Part shown: positions 34,759 through 41,507 of the stretch, piece after piece
Position numbering within the stretch: position 1 is the first letter of the stretch
How the letters are laid out: each line of letters starts with the position of its first letter
DNA from: Gemmatimonadota bacterium
GTDB lineage: Bacteria > Gemmatimonadota > Gemmatimonadetes > Gemmatimonadales > GWC2-71-9
Reading direction: 5' to 3'
Assembly: GCA_040388535.1 (NCBI GenBank)
Contig: JAZKBR010000001.1
Location: forward strand, 420,821 to 484,820
Length of the DNA stretch: 64,000 bases
The notes under the pieces: generated by a model
Told to the model about the DNA's origin: nothing
The model's database searches: none
The model's input: only the letters and a program-made list of their open reading frames with translations
Made by a program: the position numbers and the translations under genes

Positions 34759-35029
34759 CGCGCCCGCGCGCGCCCAGGTTCTTCTCCGCAATCGCATAGA
34801 GAATCAGCAGGAAGCCCACCACACGCAGCAGGTACGCCAGGCCGCGGCGCGGATCATCGACCTCGATCAGGTCGGCCAGGGCCTGATTGAGGGCGAGCAG
34901 CAGGAATGCCCCTGCGAAGCTCAGAAAGAGCCGGTCGCGCGTCCGCCGCCAGAATTTCAGGAAGAAGACGCCGGCGATGATGTAGGTCGTCGTGACCGCT
35001 CCGGCGAGGAAGGCAATCGCGGCGCTCAC
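34712..35029 (-). CDS. Small membrane protein, DUF5985-like
   Basis: 105 residues. GTG start in a 4-bp GTGA overlap with the upstream gene. Three hydrophobic helices: AAIAFLAGAVTTTYIIAGVF, LFLSFAGAFLLLALNQALAD and AYLLRVVGFLLILYAIAEKN; basic tail. FFLKFWRRTRDRLFLSFAGA matches the DUF5985 pattern. The frame upstream of 35029 is open but overlaps the preceding gene. Last in a three-gene operon, with its end overlapping the convergent GH15 gene by 47 bp. Confidence 0.72.
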   Translation of the reverse strand: MSAAIAFLAGAVTTTYIIAGVFFLKFWRRTRDRLFLSFAGAFLLLALNQALADLIEVDDPRRGLAYLLRVVGFLLILYAIAEKNLGARGRVRARPPRSGKGAGHN

Positions 35030-35307
35030 CGGCGCGACTCCGACGCCGATTCCCAGATGAAGCCGTAGAGGAGGAAGAGCATTCCCACCAGGGCCGAGGC
35101 AAGACGGTAGATCCGCAAGTCGACCGACGGGATCAGGACGAGGTCGACGAAGAGGAGCACGTTGTTGATGGAGAGACCCACGAAGCAGAGGGCGCTCCAG
35201 AGCAGCAACCGGCTCCGTTGCTTGCGGTACTCGCGATAGAGAAGGAGCGTGCACAACAGGCACGTCAGGGTCGCCAGCAGGTAGAGAATGACCTTGATAC
35301 TCTCCAT
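35026..35307 (-). CDS. Small membrane protein, DUF5985-like
   Basis: 93 residues with three predicted helices: VILYLLATLTCLLCTLLLYR, LLLWSALCFVGLSINNVLLF and RIYRLASALVGMLFLLYGFI. REYRKQRSRLLLWSALCFVG parallels the cytosolic loop of the downstream paralogue, so the two may form a hetero-complex. It starts directly after the stop of the winged-helix-like gene. Function unknown. Confidence 0.75.
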   Translation of the reverse strand: MESIKVILYLLATLTCLLCTLLLYREYRKQRSRLLLWSALCFVGLSINNVLLFVDLVLIPSVDLRIYRLASALVGMLFLLYGFIWESASESRR

Positions 35308-35697
35308 CTAGGGCTTCCTGATCCGGAATGCATTGGCAAAAGTGTCGAGGGCCTTGGCGTCGGCGATCGCATAGATGGTGCGGATCAGGGTGACGGGCCT
35401 TTCGTTGTAGGCGCGGACGATATGCTCCGCGGCGATGGCGAGCTCCGGCGTCGAGGGCAGGTACTGGAACCCGGTCGCGGGGTCACCGACCGCGAGCCCG
35501 CACGAGCGGAGGGCATCGAGGAACCCCACCACCGTGGGCTGTGCGACGGTGGTGCCCTGCATGGCCGCCCGGACCTCCTGCAGCGACCAGACCCGGTCTG
35601 GCGACGAGGAGAGCAGGATGAATACTTCCAGTGCGTCCGTGCTCGGCACGCACGACCGCAACAGCGAGCGGACGTCCTCGCGGTCAAGATCCGCCAC
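35308..35697 (-). CDS. Winged-helix-like hypothetical protein
   Basis: 129 residues: LEVFILLSSSPDRVWSLQEV, PTVVGFLDALRSCGLAVGDP and FQYLPSTPELAIAAEHIVRA, read as three helices and a wing, compatible with a MarR/PadR-like fold, then a helical C-terminus. It immediately precedes two DUF5985-like genes (0-bp gap), so it may regulate or partner them. Fold assignment is tentative. Confidence 0.65.
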   Translation of the reverse strand: MADLDREDVRSLLRSCVPSTDALEVFILLSSSPDRVWSLQEVRAAMQGTTVAQPTVVGFLDALRSCGLAVGDPATGFQYLPSTPELAIAAEHIVRAYNERPVTLIRTIYAIADAKALDTFANAFRIRKP

Positions 35698-35903
35698 GCA
35701 CGTCCCCTCCGCACGCGCCGGATGCCGATAGACTACTCACGGCGCCTCCCAGGTGAGCCCTCACAATGCAGATTGAACCTGCGTCGCCGCCTTGTCAACT
35801 GTGGTGCCGGTCGACCAGAGGGTGTCACCTCGCCCGGATTACGCGTCCTACATCCGGACCTCATTTCCGGCTCGCAGCCGACATCTCAACCCGGAGCATG
35901 AAT

Positions 35904-36377
35904 ATGGCGAAGAACACCATCTGCGTCTGGTACGACAAGGACGCCGAGGCGGCGGCACGGTTCTATGCCGCGACCTTTCCCGACAGCCGCGTTGACGCGG
36001 TGCACAAGGCGCCGAGCGATTATCCCAGTGGCAAGGCAGGCGACACCATCACGGTGGAGTTCACCGTCGCAGGCGTGGCCTGCGTCGGCCTGAATGGCGG
36101 TTCGTACTTCAAGCAGACCGAGGCCTTCTCGTTCCAGATCTCGACGGAAGATCAGGCCGAGACCGACCGCTACTGGAACGCGATCGTGGGCAATGGCGGC
36201 CAGGAGAGCGAATGTGGCTGGTGCAAGGACAAGTGGGGCGTCTCGTGGCAGATCACGCCCCGCGTCCTCACCGAGGCAATGGCAGCCGGCGGTGAGGAGG
36301 CCAAGCGCGCCTTCGACGCGATGATGACGATGAAGAAGATCGACGTCGCCACCATCGAGAAGGCGCGCAAAGGGTGA
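35904..36377 (+). CDS. PhnB-like VOC-family protein
   Basis: 157 residues. AKNTICVWYDKDAEAAARFY, PDSRVDAVHKAPSDYPSGKA and CVGLNGGSYFKQTEAFSFQI match the PhnB / 3-demethylubiquinone methyltransferase-like VOC group, with CGWCKDKWGVSWQITPRVL at the end. No methyltransferase motif exists; the family name is historic. ATG at 35904 is preferred to 35898 because GGAG is 8 nt away. Function of the family is not established. Region 35698-35903 upstream shows no gene. Confidence 0.88.
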   Translation: MAKNTICVWYDKDAEAAARFYAATFPDSRVDAVHKAPSDYPSGKAGDTITVEFTVAGVACVGLNGGSYFKQTEAFSFQISTEDQAETDRYWNAIVGNGGQESECGWCKDKWGVSWQITPRVLTEAMAAGGEEAKRAFDAMMTMKKIDVATIEKARKG

Positions 36378-36383
36378 GCTGAG

Positions 36384-36857
36384 CTACTTCTTGACCATCA
36401 CCTGACCACGCGTCTCGCCGTTGGGGTACTTGGCCGTGTGGACATTGACATAGGCATTGCCATTGCCGAGCAGCGTCATCAGCGAGTCGCCGGTGACGCT
36501 GGCTGTGGCGCTCATCTTGAGGTCAAAGGTTCCCTCGGCGATGGCGCCGTTCTTTCCCACACCCGACTTGATGTCGAAGGTGAAGACCGGCGGGCCCGCC
36601 ACGCCGGCCGCACCGACGTGGATATGCGCCGCCGTCGCCGAACCGCTGAGACCGTTCACGCGGACGACGTAGTGGAGCTTGTTGTCTGCCACATGAAACG
36701 TGGCCGTCCCGGTAGCGCCGGAGCTGTTCGCAGGAGTTTCCTGGGAGCTCGTCATATTGGCGACGAATTCTGGAGAAGCCGCGGTGCGGGAAGCGGTGCC
36801 GGTCCAGGCGGTTCCCACGACGGCGGTGATGGCAAGAAGAATGGCTTTCGGTGACAT
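36384..36857 (-). CDS. Secreted CHRD-domain protein
   Basis: 157 residues: signal peptide (MSPKAILLAITAVVGTAWTG, then TASRTAA) and one CHRD domain, FVANMTSSQETPANSSGATG, LHYVVRVNGLSGSATAAHIH and VGAAGVAGPPVFTFDI, ending GNAYVNVHTAKYPNGETRGQ. The TAAHIH and GETRGQ motifs are diagnostic; CHRD resembles superoxide-dismutase-like and chordin folds, and its role in bacteria is unknown. Upstream lie heptamer repeats at 36881-36978. Confidence 0.9.
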   Translation of the reverse strand: MSPKAILLAITAVVGTAWTGTASRTAASPEFVANMTSSQETPANSSGATGTATFHVADNKLHYVVRVNGLSGSATAAHIHVGAAGVAGPPVFTFDIKSGVGKNGAIAEGTFDLKMSATASVTGDSLMTLLGNGNAYVNVHTAKYPNGETRGQVMVKK

Positions 36858-36880
36858 GGGGTACTCTCGTTGAGAAGTGG

Positions 36881-36978
36881 TGACGGATGACAGATGACAG
36901 ATGACAGATGACAGATGACGGAGGCTGCAGCCCCGAGCGCAGGGCATCTGTCATCAACCATCCGCCATCCGTCATCCT
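36881..36978. repeat. Heptamer repeats in inverted arrangement
   Basis: Five tandem GATGACA/GATGACG units (36881-36921) and, in inverse orientation, CATCTGT/CATCAAC/CATCCGC/CATCCGT units (36945-36978), enclosing about 24 bp of unique DNA. The arms could pair into a long hairpin. Confidence 0.8.
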
Positions 36979-36983
36979 GTTTT

Positions 36984-37055
36984 TCAGGTCAGTATCGCAA
37001 TCAGGATGATGATCGGAATCGGAACTCCGAGAAACCAGAGCAGCATCGACTTCAC
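36984..37055 (-). CDS. Very small hydrophobic protein (23 aa)
   Basis: GTG start, 23 codons: MKSMLLWFLGVPIPIIILIA, then ILT. A near-perfect GGAGG site is 5 nt upstream (37061-37065). It is a single transmembrane helix with the pattern LLWFLGVPIPIIIL, which I recognise as recurring in many bacterial genomes as a tiny membrane protein of unknown function. It precedes the CHRD gene and follows the four-helix membrane gene on the same strand, 30 bp after its stop. Confidence 0.65.
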   Translation of the reverse strand: MKSMLLWFLGVPIPIIILIAILT

Positions 37056-37085
37056 AGGAACCTCCAGAGATTGAGTGGGTGAGCG

Positions 37086-37997
37086 TCAGACGCGCTGGAC
37101 CAGATCACGAGTGCGGCCACCGAGCGTCGCAGCGAGACTTGCACTGAACGCGCCGACGAGGAGGCCGAGGAAGACCCAGAGCAACGAATGGCCGACGGCA
37201 TCCTTGGCCGATTCGGCGGCCTTGGCGGCCATCGCGACCACATCGCTGGCGCGCTGTTCACCGGCTGACTGCGCTACGCCGGTCTGCTGGCTGATGATCC
37301 GCCCGGCAGCGGCCTTGTCATCGCTCGCAAAGGTTGCCATCAGCAGGGTACGGGCAAGAATGCGTTCGAGCTCGCCGCGCACTTCGGGGGATGCCGGCGC
37401 GGCGGCGGGGGTGCTCGGCCGCAGCATCACATCGACGAAGTAGGCGTTGGTCGATGCTTCCTGCCTGGTGTCGGGAGGGGATGCGGAGGCACCGCCGGCG
37501 AGTACGGCCGACCCGGCCGCGAGGAATGCAATCGTGCCGCAGAGGGCGAGGCCCCACGCGAGGAAGCCGTGCACGGTATCGCGGAAGTAGGCCTCGTCGC
37601 CGTGGATGCCGAGCCAGCGATTGCGGAGGCGGCCGGCGAGGTAGCCGCCGAGACCGCCGCTGATGATCTGCATGATCACCAGCCAGGCGATTGTGGCCAT
37701 GCCGATGACCTTGGTGGTGTCGCGTGGTGCCGACCATGGGGTCATCGACGAAAGGCCGAGGCCGGCGCCGAGGGCGAGGAGGATGAACGACATCGAGGCG
37801 ACGACGATCGCCCCGCCGAGCACGGCGCTCCAGCTGATACCGGTACTGTAGGTGTGATCGTCGAACGCCGGGGCAGGACGCAGCCCGGTGTCGGCGAGAG
37901 ACGGATAGGGAGCAGGATTCATGGGAGTGACCCAGGGTTGAAGGACCAGAGGATGCCGAGGCATCGGTGTGCTCTCGGTGACGGTCTCCTCTGCCAT
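37086..37997 (-). CDS. Membrane protein of unknown function
   Basis: 303 residues with a hydrophilic N-terminus to about 50 and four hydrophobic helices: AVLGGAIVVASMSFILLALG, ATIAWLVIMQIISGGLGGYL, GFLAWGLALCGTIAFLAAGS and LLWVFLGLLVGAFSASLAAT. A roughly 95-residue loop between helices 3 and 4 (VDVMLRPSTPAAAPASPEVR, RILARTLLMATF) has a helical, weakly amphipathic pattern. No family recognised; glycine-zipper-like helix 1 and 2 suggest helix packing or a small channel. The 23-aa membrane protein gene follows. Confidence 0.75.
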   Translation of the reverse strand: MAEETVTESTPMPRHPLVLQPWVTPMNPAPYPSLADTGLRPAPAFDDHTYSTGISWSAVLGGAIVVASMSFILLALGAGLGLSSMTPWSAPRDTTKVIGMATIAWLVIMQIISGGLGGYLAGRLRNRWLGIHGDEAYFRDTVHGFLAWGLALCGTIAFLAAGSAVLAGGASASPPDTRQEASTNAYFVDVMLRPSTPAAAPASPEVRGELERILARTLLMATFASDDKAAAGRIISQQTGVAQSAGEQRASDVVAMAAKAAESAKDAVGHSLLWVFLGLLVGAFSASLAATLGGRTRDLVQRV

Positions 37998-38095
37998 CGT
38001 TACACATCGCGCGTTCGCCCTGCTGTGTCGCGCGGCTCCACAGGGAGCGTCCTACTCACGAAGCGATCGGAATTTCTCCAACGTGGATGTGCAGC

Positions 38096-38254
38096 ATGAC
38101 CGACAAGACCAAGCCCGAGCCCAAGTTCGACAAGGCGAAGGAAGAGGCGAAGGAAGAGAAGGCGCAGACCATCCGGAAGCAGCACGCGCACGATGCGCCG
38201 GAGACGCGGAACACCGAGAATCGTGGCCGGACGGCGTCGAATCGGGGGAAGTGA
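38096..38254 (+). CDS. Small hydrophilic protein
   Basis: 52 residues: MTDKTKPEPKFDKAKEEAKE, EKAQTIRKQHAHDAP, ETRNTENRGRTASNRGK. Entirely charged and polar, helical in the first half, resembling small stress-associated disordered proteins. The Shine-Dalgarno is weak (GTGGATG). Divergent from the membrane protein at 37086-37997. Existence is plausible by composition but not certain. Confidence 0.5.
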   Translation: MTDKTKPEPKFDKAKEEAKEEKAQTIRKQHAHDAPETRNTENRGRTASNRGK

Positions 38255-38264
38255 GGAAAAGCAG

Positions 38265-38313
38265 GATGATGGATGACGGAGGACCGATGACCGATGACCG
38301 ATGACAGATAATG
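38265..38313. repeat. Heptamer repeat (GATGACN)
   Basis: Six to seven units of GATGACC/GATGACG/GATGATG between the small hydrophilic gene and the DoxX-like gene, ending just at the start codon of the latter (AATGGATAGG). Confidence 0.8.
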
Positions 38314-38697
38314 GATAGGCGAGGGAACCGCTGGCGCCGGATCGGGCGGGCGCTGCTCGCGATCCTCTTCATCGGCGCGGGCATCCTGCACTTCACTCGG
38401 CCCGCTGCCTACATCGGCATCGTGCCCTCGTACCTTCCGGCGCATGCATTCCTGGTGGCTCTCAGCGGCGTCGCGGAGATTGCTGGCGGGGTCGGATTAC
38501 TCATCCCCGCCACCCGTCGTGCAGCAGGCTGGGGACTGCTGCTCCTGCTCATCGCGGTCTTCCCTGCCAACATCGAGATGCTGCGACTCTATCGCGCACG
38601 CGGCGTTCCCTTCTGGGGCGAAGCGCTGCTCTGGTTGCGGTTGCCGCTGCAGCTGGTGTTGATGTGGTGGGTGTGGCGGGTGAAGGATGACCGATGA
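38311..38697 (+). CDS. DoxX-like membrane protein
   Basis: 128 residues with four helices: LLAILFIGAGILHFTRPAAY, AFLVALSGVAEIAGGVGLLI, AGWGLLLLLIAVFPANIEML and LPLQLVLMWWVWRVK. The GILHF...GIVP...LSGVAEIAGGVGLL pattern is that of the DoxX/DoxD-like family, whose members are linked to thiosulfate:quinone oxidoreduction or redox stress. Its stop (CGATGA) and last codons Lys-Asp-Asp-Arg derive from a heptamer repeat. Confidence 0.85.
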   Translation: MDRRGNRWRRIGRALLAILFIGAGILHFTRPAAYIGIVPSYLPAHAFLVALSGVAEIAGGVGLLIPATRRAAGWGLLLLLIAVFPANIEMLRLYRARGVPFWGEALLWLRLPLQLVLMWWVWRVKDDR

Positions 38698-38728
38698 CCG
38701 ATGACCGATGACAGATGACAGATGACGG
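38684..38728. repeat. Heptamer repeat (GATGACC/GATGACA)
   Basis: Six tandem units starting inside the last codons of the DoxX-like gene and containing its stop codon. Confidence 0.85.
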
Positions 38729-38729
38729 A

Positions 38730-38805
38730 GTTTGTCATCCTGAGCGGCCTGCCCTGAGCTCGTCGAAGGGTAGTGAGCCGGAGGCGAACGCAGTCGAAGG
38801 GGCGA
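38730..38805. repeat. Third palindromic element (CCTGAGC...GTCGAAGGG)
   Basis: GTCATCCTGAGC, then GCCCTGAGCTCGTCGAAGGG and AACGCAGTCGAAGGGGCGAC. This is a variant of the widely seen CCCTTCGACNNGCTCAGGG palindrome and is different in core sequence from families 1 and 2. Only one copy in the window. Confidence 0.65.
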
Positions 38806-38824
38806 CACTCAACGGGGCAGAGAT

Positions 38825-39994
38825 TCAGCGCCGCTCCTCATCCAGCGCCTCGGCCTCTTCCGCCACCTCGGCAGCCGCGAGGGCGCGGTCGCGGAGGGCA
38901 TCGTGTGTATCCGAGTCGGAGTACTCGGCCGACAATGCAAGATCGAGTGCCACACGATAGAGCATTGGAAGGTCACTGATTGGCACCCGACCGTCGCGCT
39001 CACGACGGAAACCCTCGAGTGAGCGGAGCAGGCCGGGAAGGCCACCGACGGCCTGCAGCAATCCGTAAGCTTCCCTTGTGATCGCCTCGATGCGTACCAT
39101 CGCCTTGAAATCTTCCGGGCTCCCAGTCCCGCCATACAAAAACCGATACACTCTCGCCACGTCGGGCCCGGACAGCGGGCGACCGTCAGGCAAGTCGTAC
39201 AGGGTGACATTGGTTGCTTCTGGTGCCCAGGAGATGGTCACGTCGGGAATCGCGACCTGCGAAATGCGAAGCCGCCGCCCATTGGCCAGTGTGAATCGGA
39301 GAATGCCGACCTTTCGCCGGATCAGCGGTTCGAGAAAGAAGAAGTACGGGAGCATCGCGGCCATTCCGAAAAGCCCGTACTTGAGGTGGTCCCATCCGGC
39401 GACGAAGTAGAGCCAGACCGTGGCCACAAGTGCGAGGGTGGCACTGACAGGCAGCGTACCTCGCCAGGTGCGCTCACCGTACATCTTCTTGGAAAGCGCC
39501 GTGACGAACGCGACCAGCGCATAGAGCTGTATCATCCCTATCGGCACGATCCAATCGCCGTTGCTTGACCAGAAGAGCACTCCCAGGACAGCGAGCCCGG
39601 TCACTCCGAGGAGGAATGGCACCCATCGAAGCTGTCGCGCGCGTCGGTCGGCCTCTCGCTTCAGGCGCAGCGCCGCACGGCTCGGCTCGCTGTCCTCGGC
39701 AGGCGGTCCAAGTCGCAGCAGTTCCAGTCGGTCGCTGACGCGAGCTGGAGCCAAGGCAAGTTGGGGCAGCGTCGCCGGCACCGCCGATGCAAAGCGCGCT
39801 TCAATCTCCGGCAGCGCCGCGGCCGAGGCCTCGGGGCCGAGGAGGTTCCACTCCTCGCAGGAGGCGCAAATGCGCCAGACCCGGCGATGGGCCGGGTCGA
39901 AGGCGATCTTGCTGGCATCGGGGATCGAGGCGAGTTCGCGATTGGCCGCGAAGGGCTTGCCGCATGTGATGCAGGTCGAAGGGGTGGGGGGCAT
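38825..39994 (-). CDS. Membrane protein with N-terminal zinc-ribbon-like motif
   Basis: 389 residues. CITCGKPF at 8-15 and CASCEEW at 43-49 give two CxxC pairs 32 residues apart, a likely zinc site. A long linker leads to four to five hydrophobic segments between about 120 and 230 (WVPFLLGVTGLAVLGVLFWS, IGMIQLYALVAFVTAL, VSATLALVATVWLYFV, FGMAAMLPYFFFLEPLI). The C-terminal domain, VGILRFTLANGRRLRISQVA through LPMLYRVALDLALSAEYSDS, is soluble and alpha/beta. No family recognised. Confidence 0.75.
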   Translation of the reverse strand: MPPTPSTCITCGKPFAANRELASIPDASKIAFDPAHRRVWRICASCEEWNLLGPEASAAALPEIEARFASAVPATLPQLALAPARVSDRLELLRLGPPAEDSEPSRAALRLKREADRRARQLRWVPFLLGVTGLAVLGVLFWSSNGDWIVPIGMIQLYALVAFVTALSKKMYGERTWRGTLPVSATLALVATVWLYFVAGWDHLKYGLFGMAAMLPYFFFLEPLIRRKVGILRFTLANGRRLRISQVAIPDVTISWAPEATNVTLYDLPDGRPLSGPDVARVYRFLYGGTGSPEDFKAMVRIEAITREAYGLLQAVGGLPGLLRSLEGFRRERDGRVPISDLPMLYRVALDLALSAEYSDSDTHDALRDRALAAAEVAEEAEALDEERR

Positions 39995-40029
39995 GCCAGG
40001 AATCTAGGGGATCTCCCGCCGCCGCGAAG

Positions 40030-40060
40030 ACCGGTGCCGCGCAAGCGCGGCACCACCGGT
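40030..40060. repeat. Single REP-like palindrome (family 1)
   Basis: ACCGGTGCCGCGC...GCGCGGCACCACCGG upstream of the zinc-ribbon membrane gene. Last copy of the family going rightward. Confidence 0.88.
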
Positions 40061-40080
40061 CAGCTCGAGGCGAGGCAGGT

Positions 40081-40106
40081 ATCGCCCATCGCCCATCGCC
40101 CATCGG
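40081..40106. repeat. Tandem heptamer (CCCATCG)
   Basis: Three and a half CCCATCG units that abut the TAG stop of the leftward lipoprotein gene. A different heptamer from GATGACN, but the same position at a gene end. Confidence 0.7.
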
Positions 40107-40880
40107 CTAGTCCTTGATGCCGTCTCCGTTTTCGTCGCGGAAGACGTGAAACGACGCGCGGATATTCTGTTCGATTCGCGAACGACCCTGCTGCGTCAGT
40201 GTGAGCGGGTTCACGAGCGAGGCGCCCCCGTCGGCGAGGAACCAGTCGCGCACGTCGAGCTTCAACGTGAGCGCGGTGACGTCGCCGCCCGTTACCTCGA
40301 TCACTTGCGGGAAGGCGATCTCGACCACCGAGGTCAGCGGAGTGGTGAACGTGAACGGAGTGGTATTGAAGGTGCCGGTTACCCTGATGCTGACGCCGGA
40401 GAAGTCGGGATTGGCCGAGAGAAAGGCGGCGTCCTTCGAACCGGCCGGCTTGTGGATCTGCAGTGTCATCTTGTCGTAGGTGCCGATCGGGACGTCAGCC
40501 GTGAAGCTCGCCGCGACTCCGGCGATGAGTGGCGGGGCGATCAACATCGGGCCAAGCCGGAGATTGGAACACTCGTCCGTGCCCGCTTCATCGGCATCGG
40601 TGCCGCTGGTTTCGTCGACCACCGGTGTCGGACAACTGCCGTTGACTCGCTGCAGCTTGATCTTCCGCGCCACCAGCTGCACATCCTCGATCAGGATGAC
40701 GTCACCCCCGAGCGTGACGCTGAGGCCAGGGGCCATCAATGACGCACCGCTGCTCCCGGCCGGAATGGTTGAGAGTTTGAGGGCAACTCGCCCCGTGTTG
40801 TCGGAGGACGAAGTACCCGAACAGCCGGCGGCCGCGGCGGCAAGCAGGAGCAGCGGCGAGAGAGCTGCGAACGATCGCAT
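40107..40880 (-). CDS. Lipoprotein, DUF4382-like
   Basis: 257 residues. Lipoprotein signal LLLLAAAAAGCSG with Cys19, then a Ser-rich linker and a beta-rich domain: VALKLSTIPAG, LSVTLGGDVILIEDVQLVAR, MTLQIHKPAGSKDAAFL, VTALTLKLDVRDWFL; the end FRDENGDGIKD is an EF-hand-like calcium loop. The pattern GDVILIEDVQLVARKIKLQR resembles DUF4382 lipoproteins; this is tentative. ATG at 40880 has an AGGAG site. No neighbours in the same operon. Confidence 0.72.
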   Translation of the reverse strand: MRSFAALSPLLLLAAAAAGCSGTSSSDNTGRVALKLSTIPAGSSGASLMAPGLSVTLGGDVILIEDVQLVARKIKLQRVNGSCPTPVVDETSGTDADEAGTDECSNLRLGPMLIAPPLIAGVAASFTADVPIGTYDKMTLQIHKPAGSKDAAFLSANPDFSGVSIRVTGTFNTTPFTFTTPLTSVVEIAFPQVIEVTGGDVTALTLKLDVRDWFLADGGASLVNPLTLTQQGRSRIEQNIRASFHVFRDENGDGIKD

Positions 40881-40989
40881 GGGAGGACTCCTGAGAGGGC
40901 ACTGATTGATTCCTTGGTAGTAACGCCTGCGAGGGCCTCCACCAGCACACTGACTAGAAGTCATACAGGGACGCGGGGATTCGGGAATT

Positions 40990-41050
40990 TGTCATCCTGA
41001 GCGAAGCGAGGGAGCCGGAGCTCCGCCCCCTCGCTTCGCTCAGGGTGACA
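40990..41050. repeat. Family 2 inverted repeat pair
   Basis: CCTGAGCGAAGCGAGGG and CCCTCGCTTCGCTCAGGG around GGAGCTCC, a near-perfect long hairpin like the one at 15062-15122, between the lipoprotein gene and the second padR. Confidence 0.88.
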
Positions 41051-41130
41051 GACTGATCCCCCTCCCTCCCTTCTCCGTTACCCGTCACCCATCACCCTCC
41101 GAAACCAACCATCCCAACGCCCGTATTGTC

Positions 41131-41141
41131 TAAGACTCTTA
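41131..41141. promoter_or_regulatory. Candidate PadR operator
   Basis: TAAGA-C-TCTTA, a perfect 11-bp palindrome 28-38 bp upstream of the second padR start; compare 5149-5163. Confidence 0.45.
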
Positions 41142-41168
41142 ATAAAGCTCCTTTACCCGGACTTCCCC

Positions 41169-41504
41169 ATGCCCCTCCCAGTCGTCAAAGGGACCCTCGA
41201 TGTCCTCGTCCTCAAGGCCCTCTCCTGGCAGCCGATGCACGGCTTCGAGGTGACCGCCTGGCTCGAGGCCCGGAGCGGCAAGCGGCTCGCCCTCGAAGAC
41301 GCCGCCCTCTATCAGGCGCTCTACCGGATGGAGAAGAAGGGGCTCGTGAAGGCCGAATGGGGTGTCACCGAGCACAATCGTCGGGCCCGCTACTACCGCG
41401 TCACAGATCTGGGTGCCGAGCAGTTGCTTCAGCAGATGAACGACTGGCTCGAGTATGCCGACACCGTGACCAGCATCCTCACTGACCCGCACCCAGCGCG
41501 CTGA
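41169..41504 (+). CDS. PadR-family transcriptional regulator
   Basis: 111 residues, paralogous to the one at 4798-5139: KGTLDVLVLKALSWQPMHGF, LEDAALYQALYRMEKKGLVK and RRARYYRVTDLGAEQLLQQM. Followed by an ADOP permease 3 bp downstream. Expected to repress the operon via the palindrome at 41131. Ligand unknown. Confidence 0.92.
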   Translation: MPLPVVKGTLDVLVLKALSWQPMHGFEVTAWLEARSGKRLALEDAALYQALYRMEKKGLVKAEWGVTEHNRRARYYRVTDLGAEQLLQQMNDWLEYADTVTSILTDPHPAR

Positions 41505-41507
41505 CCG

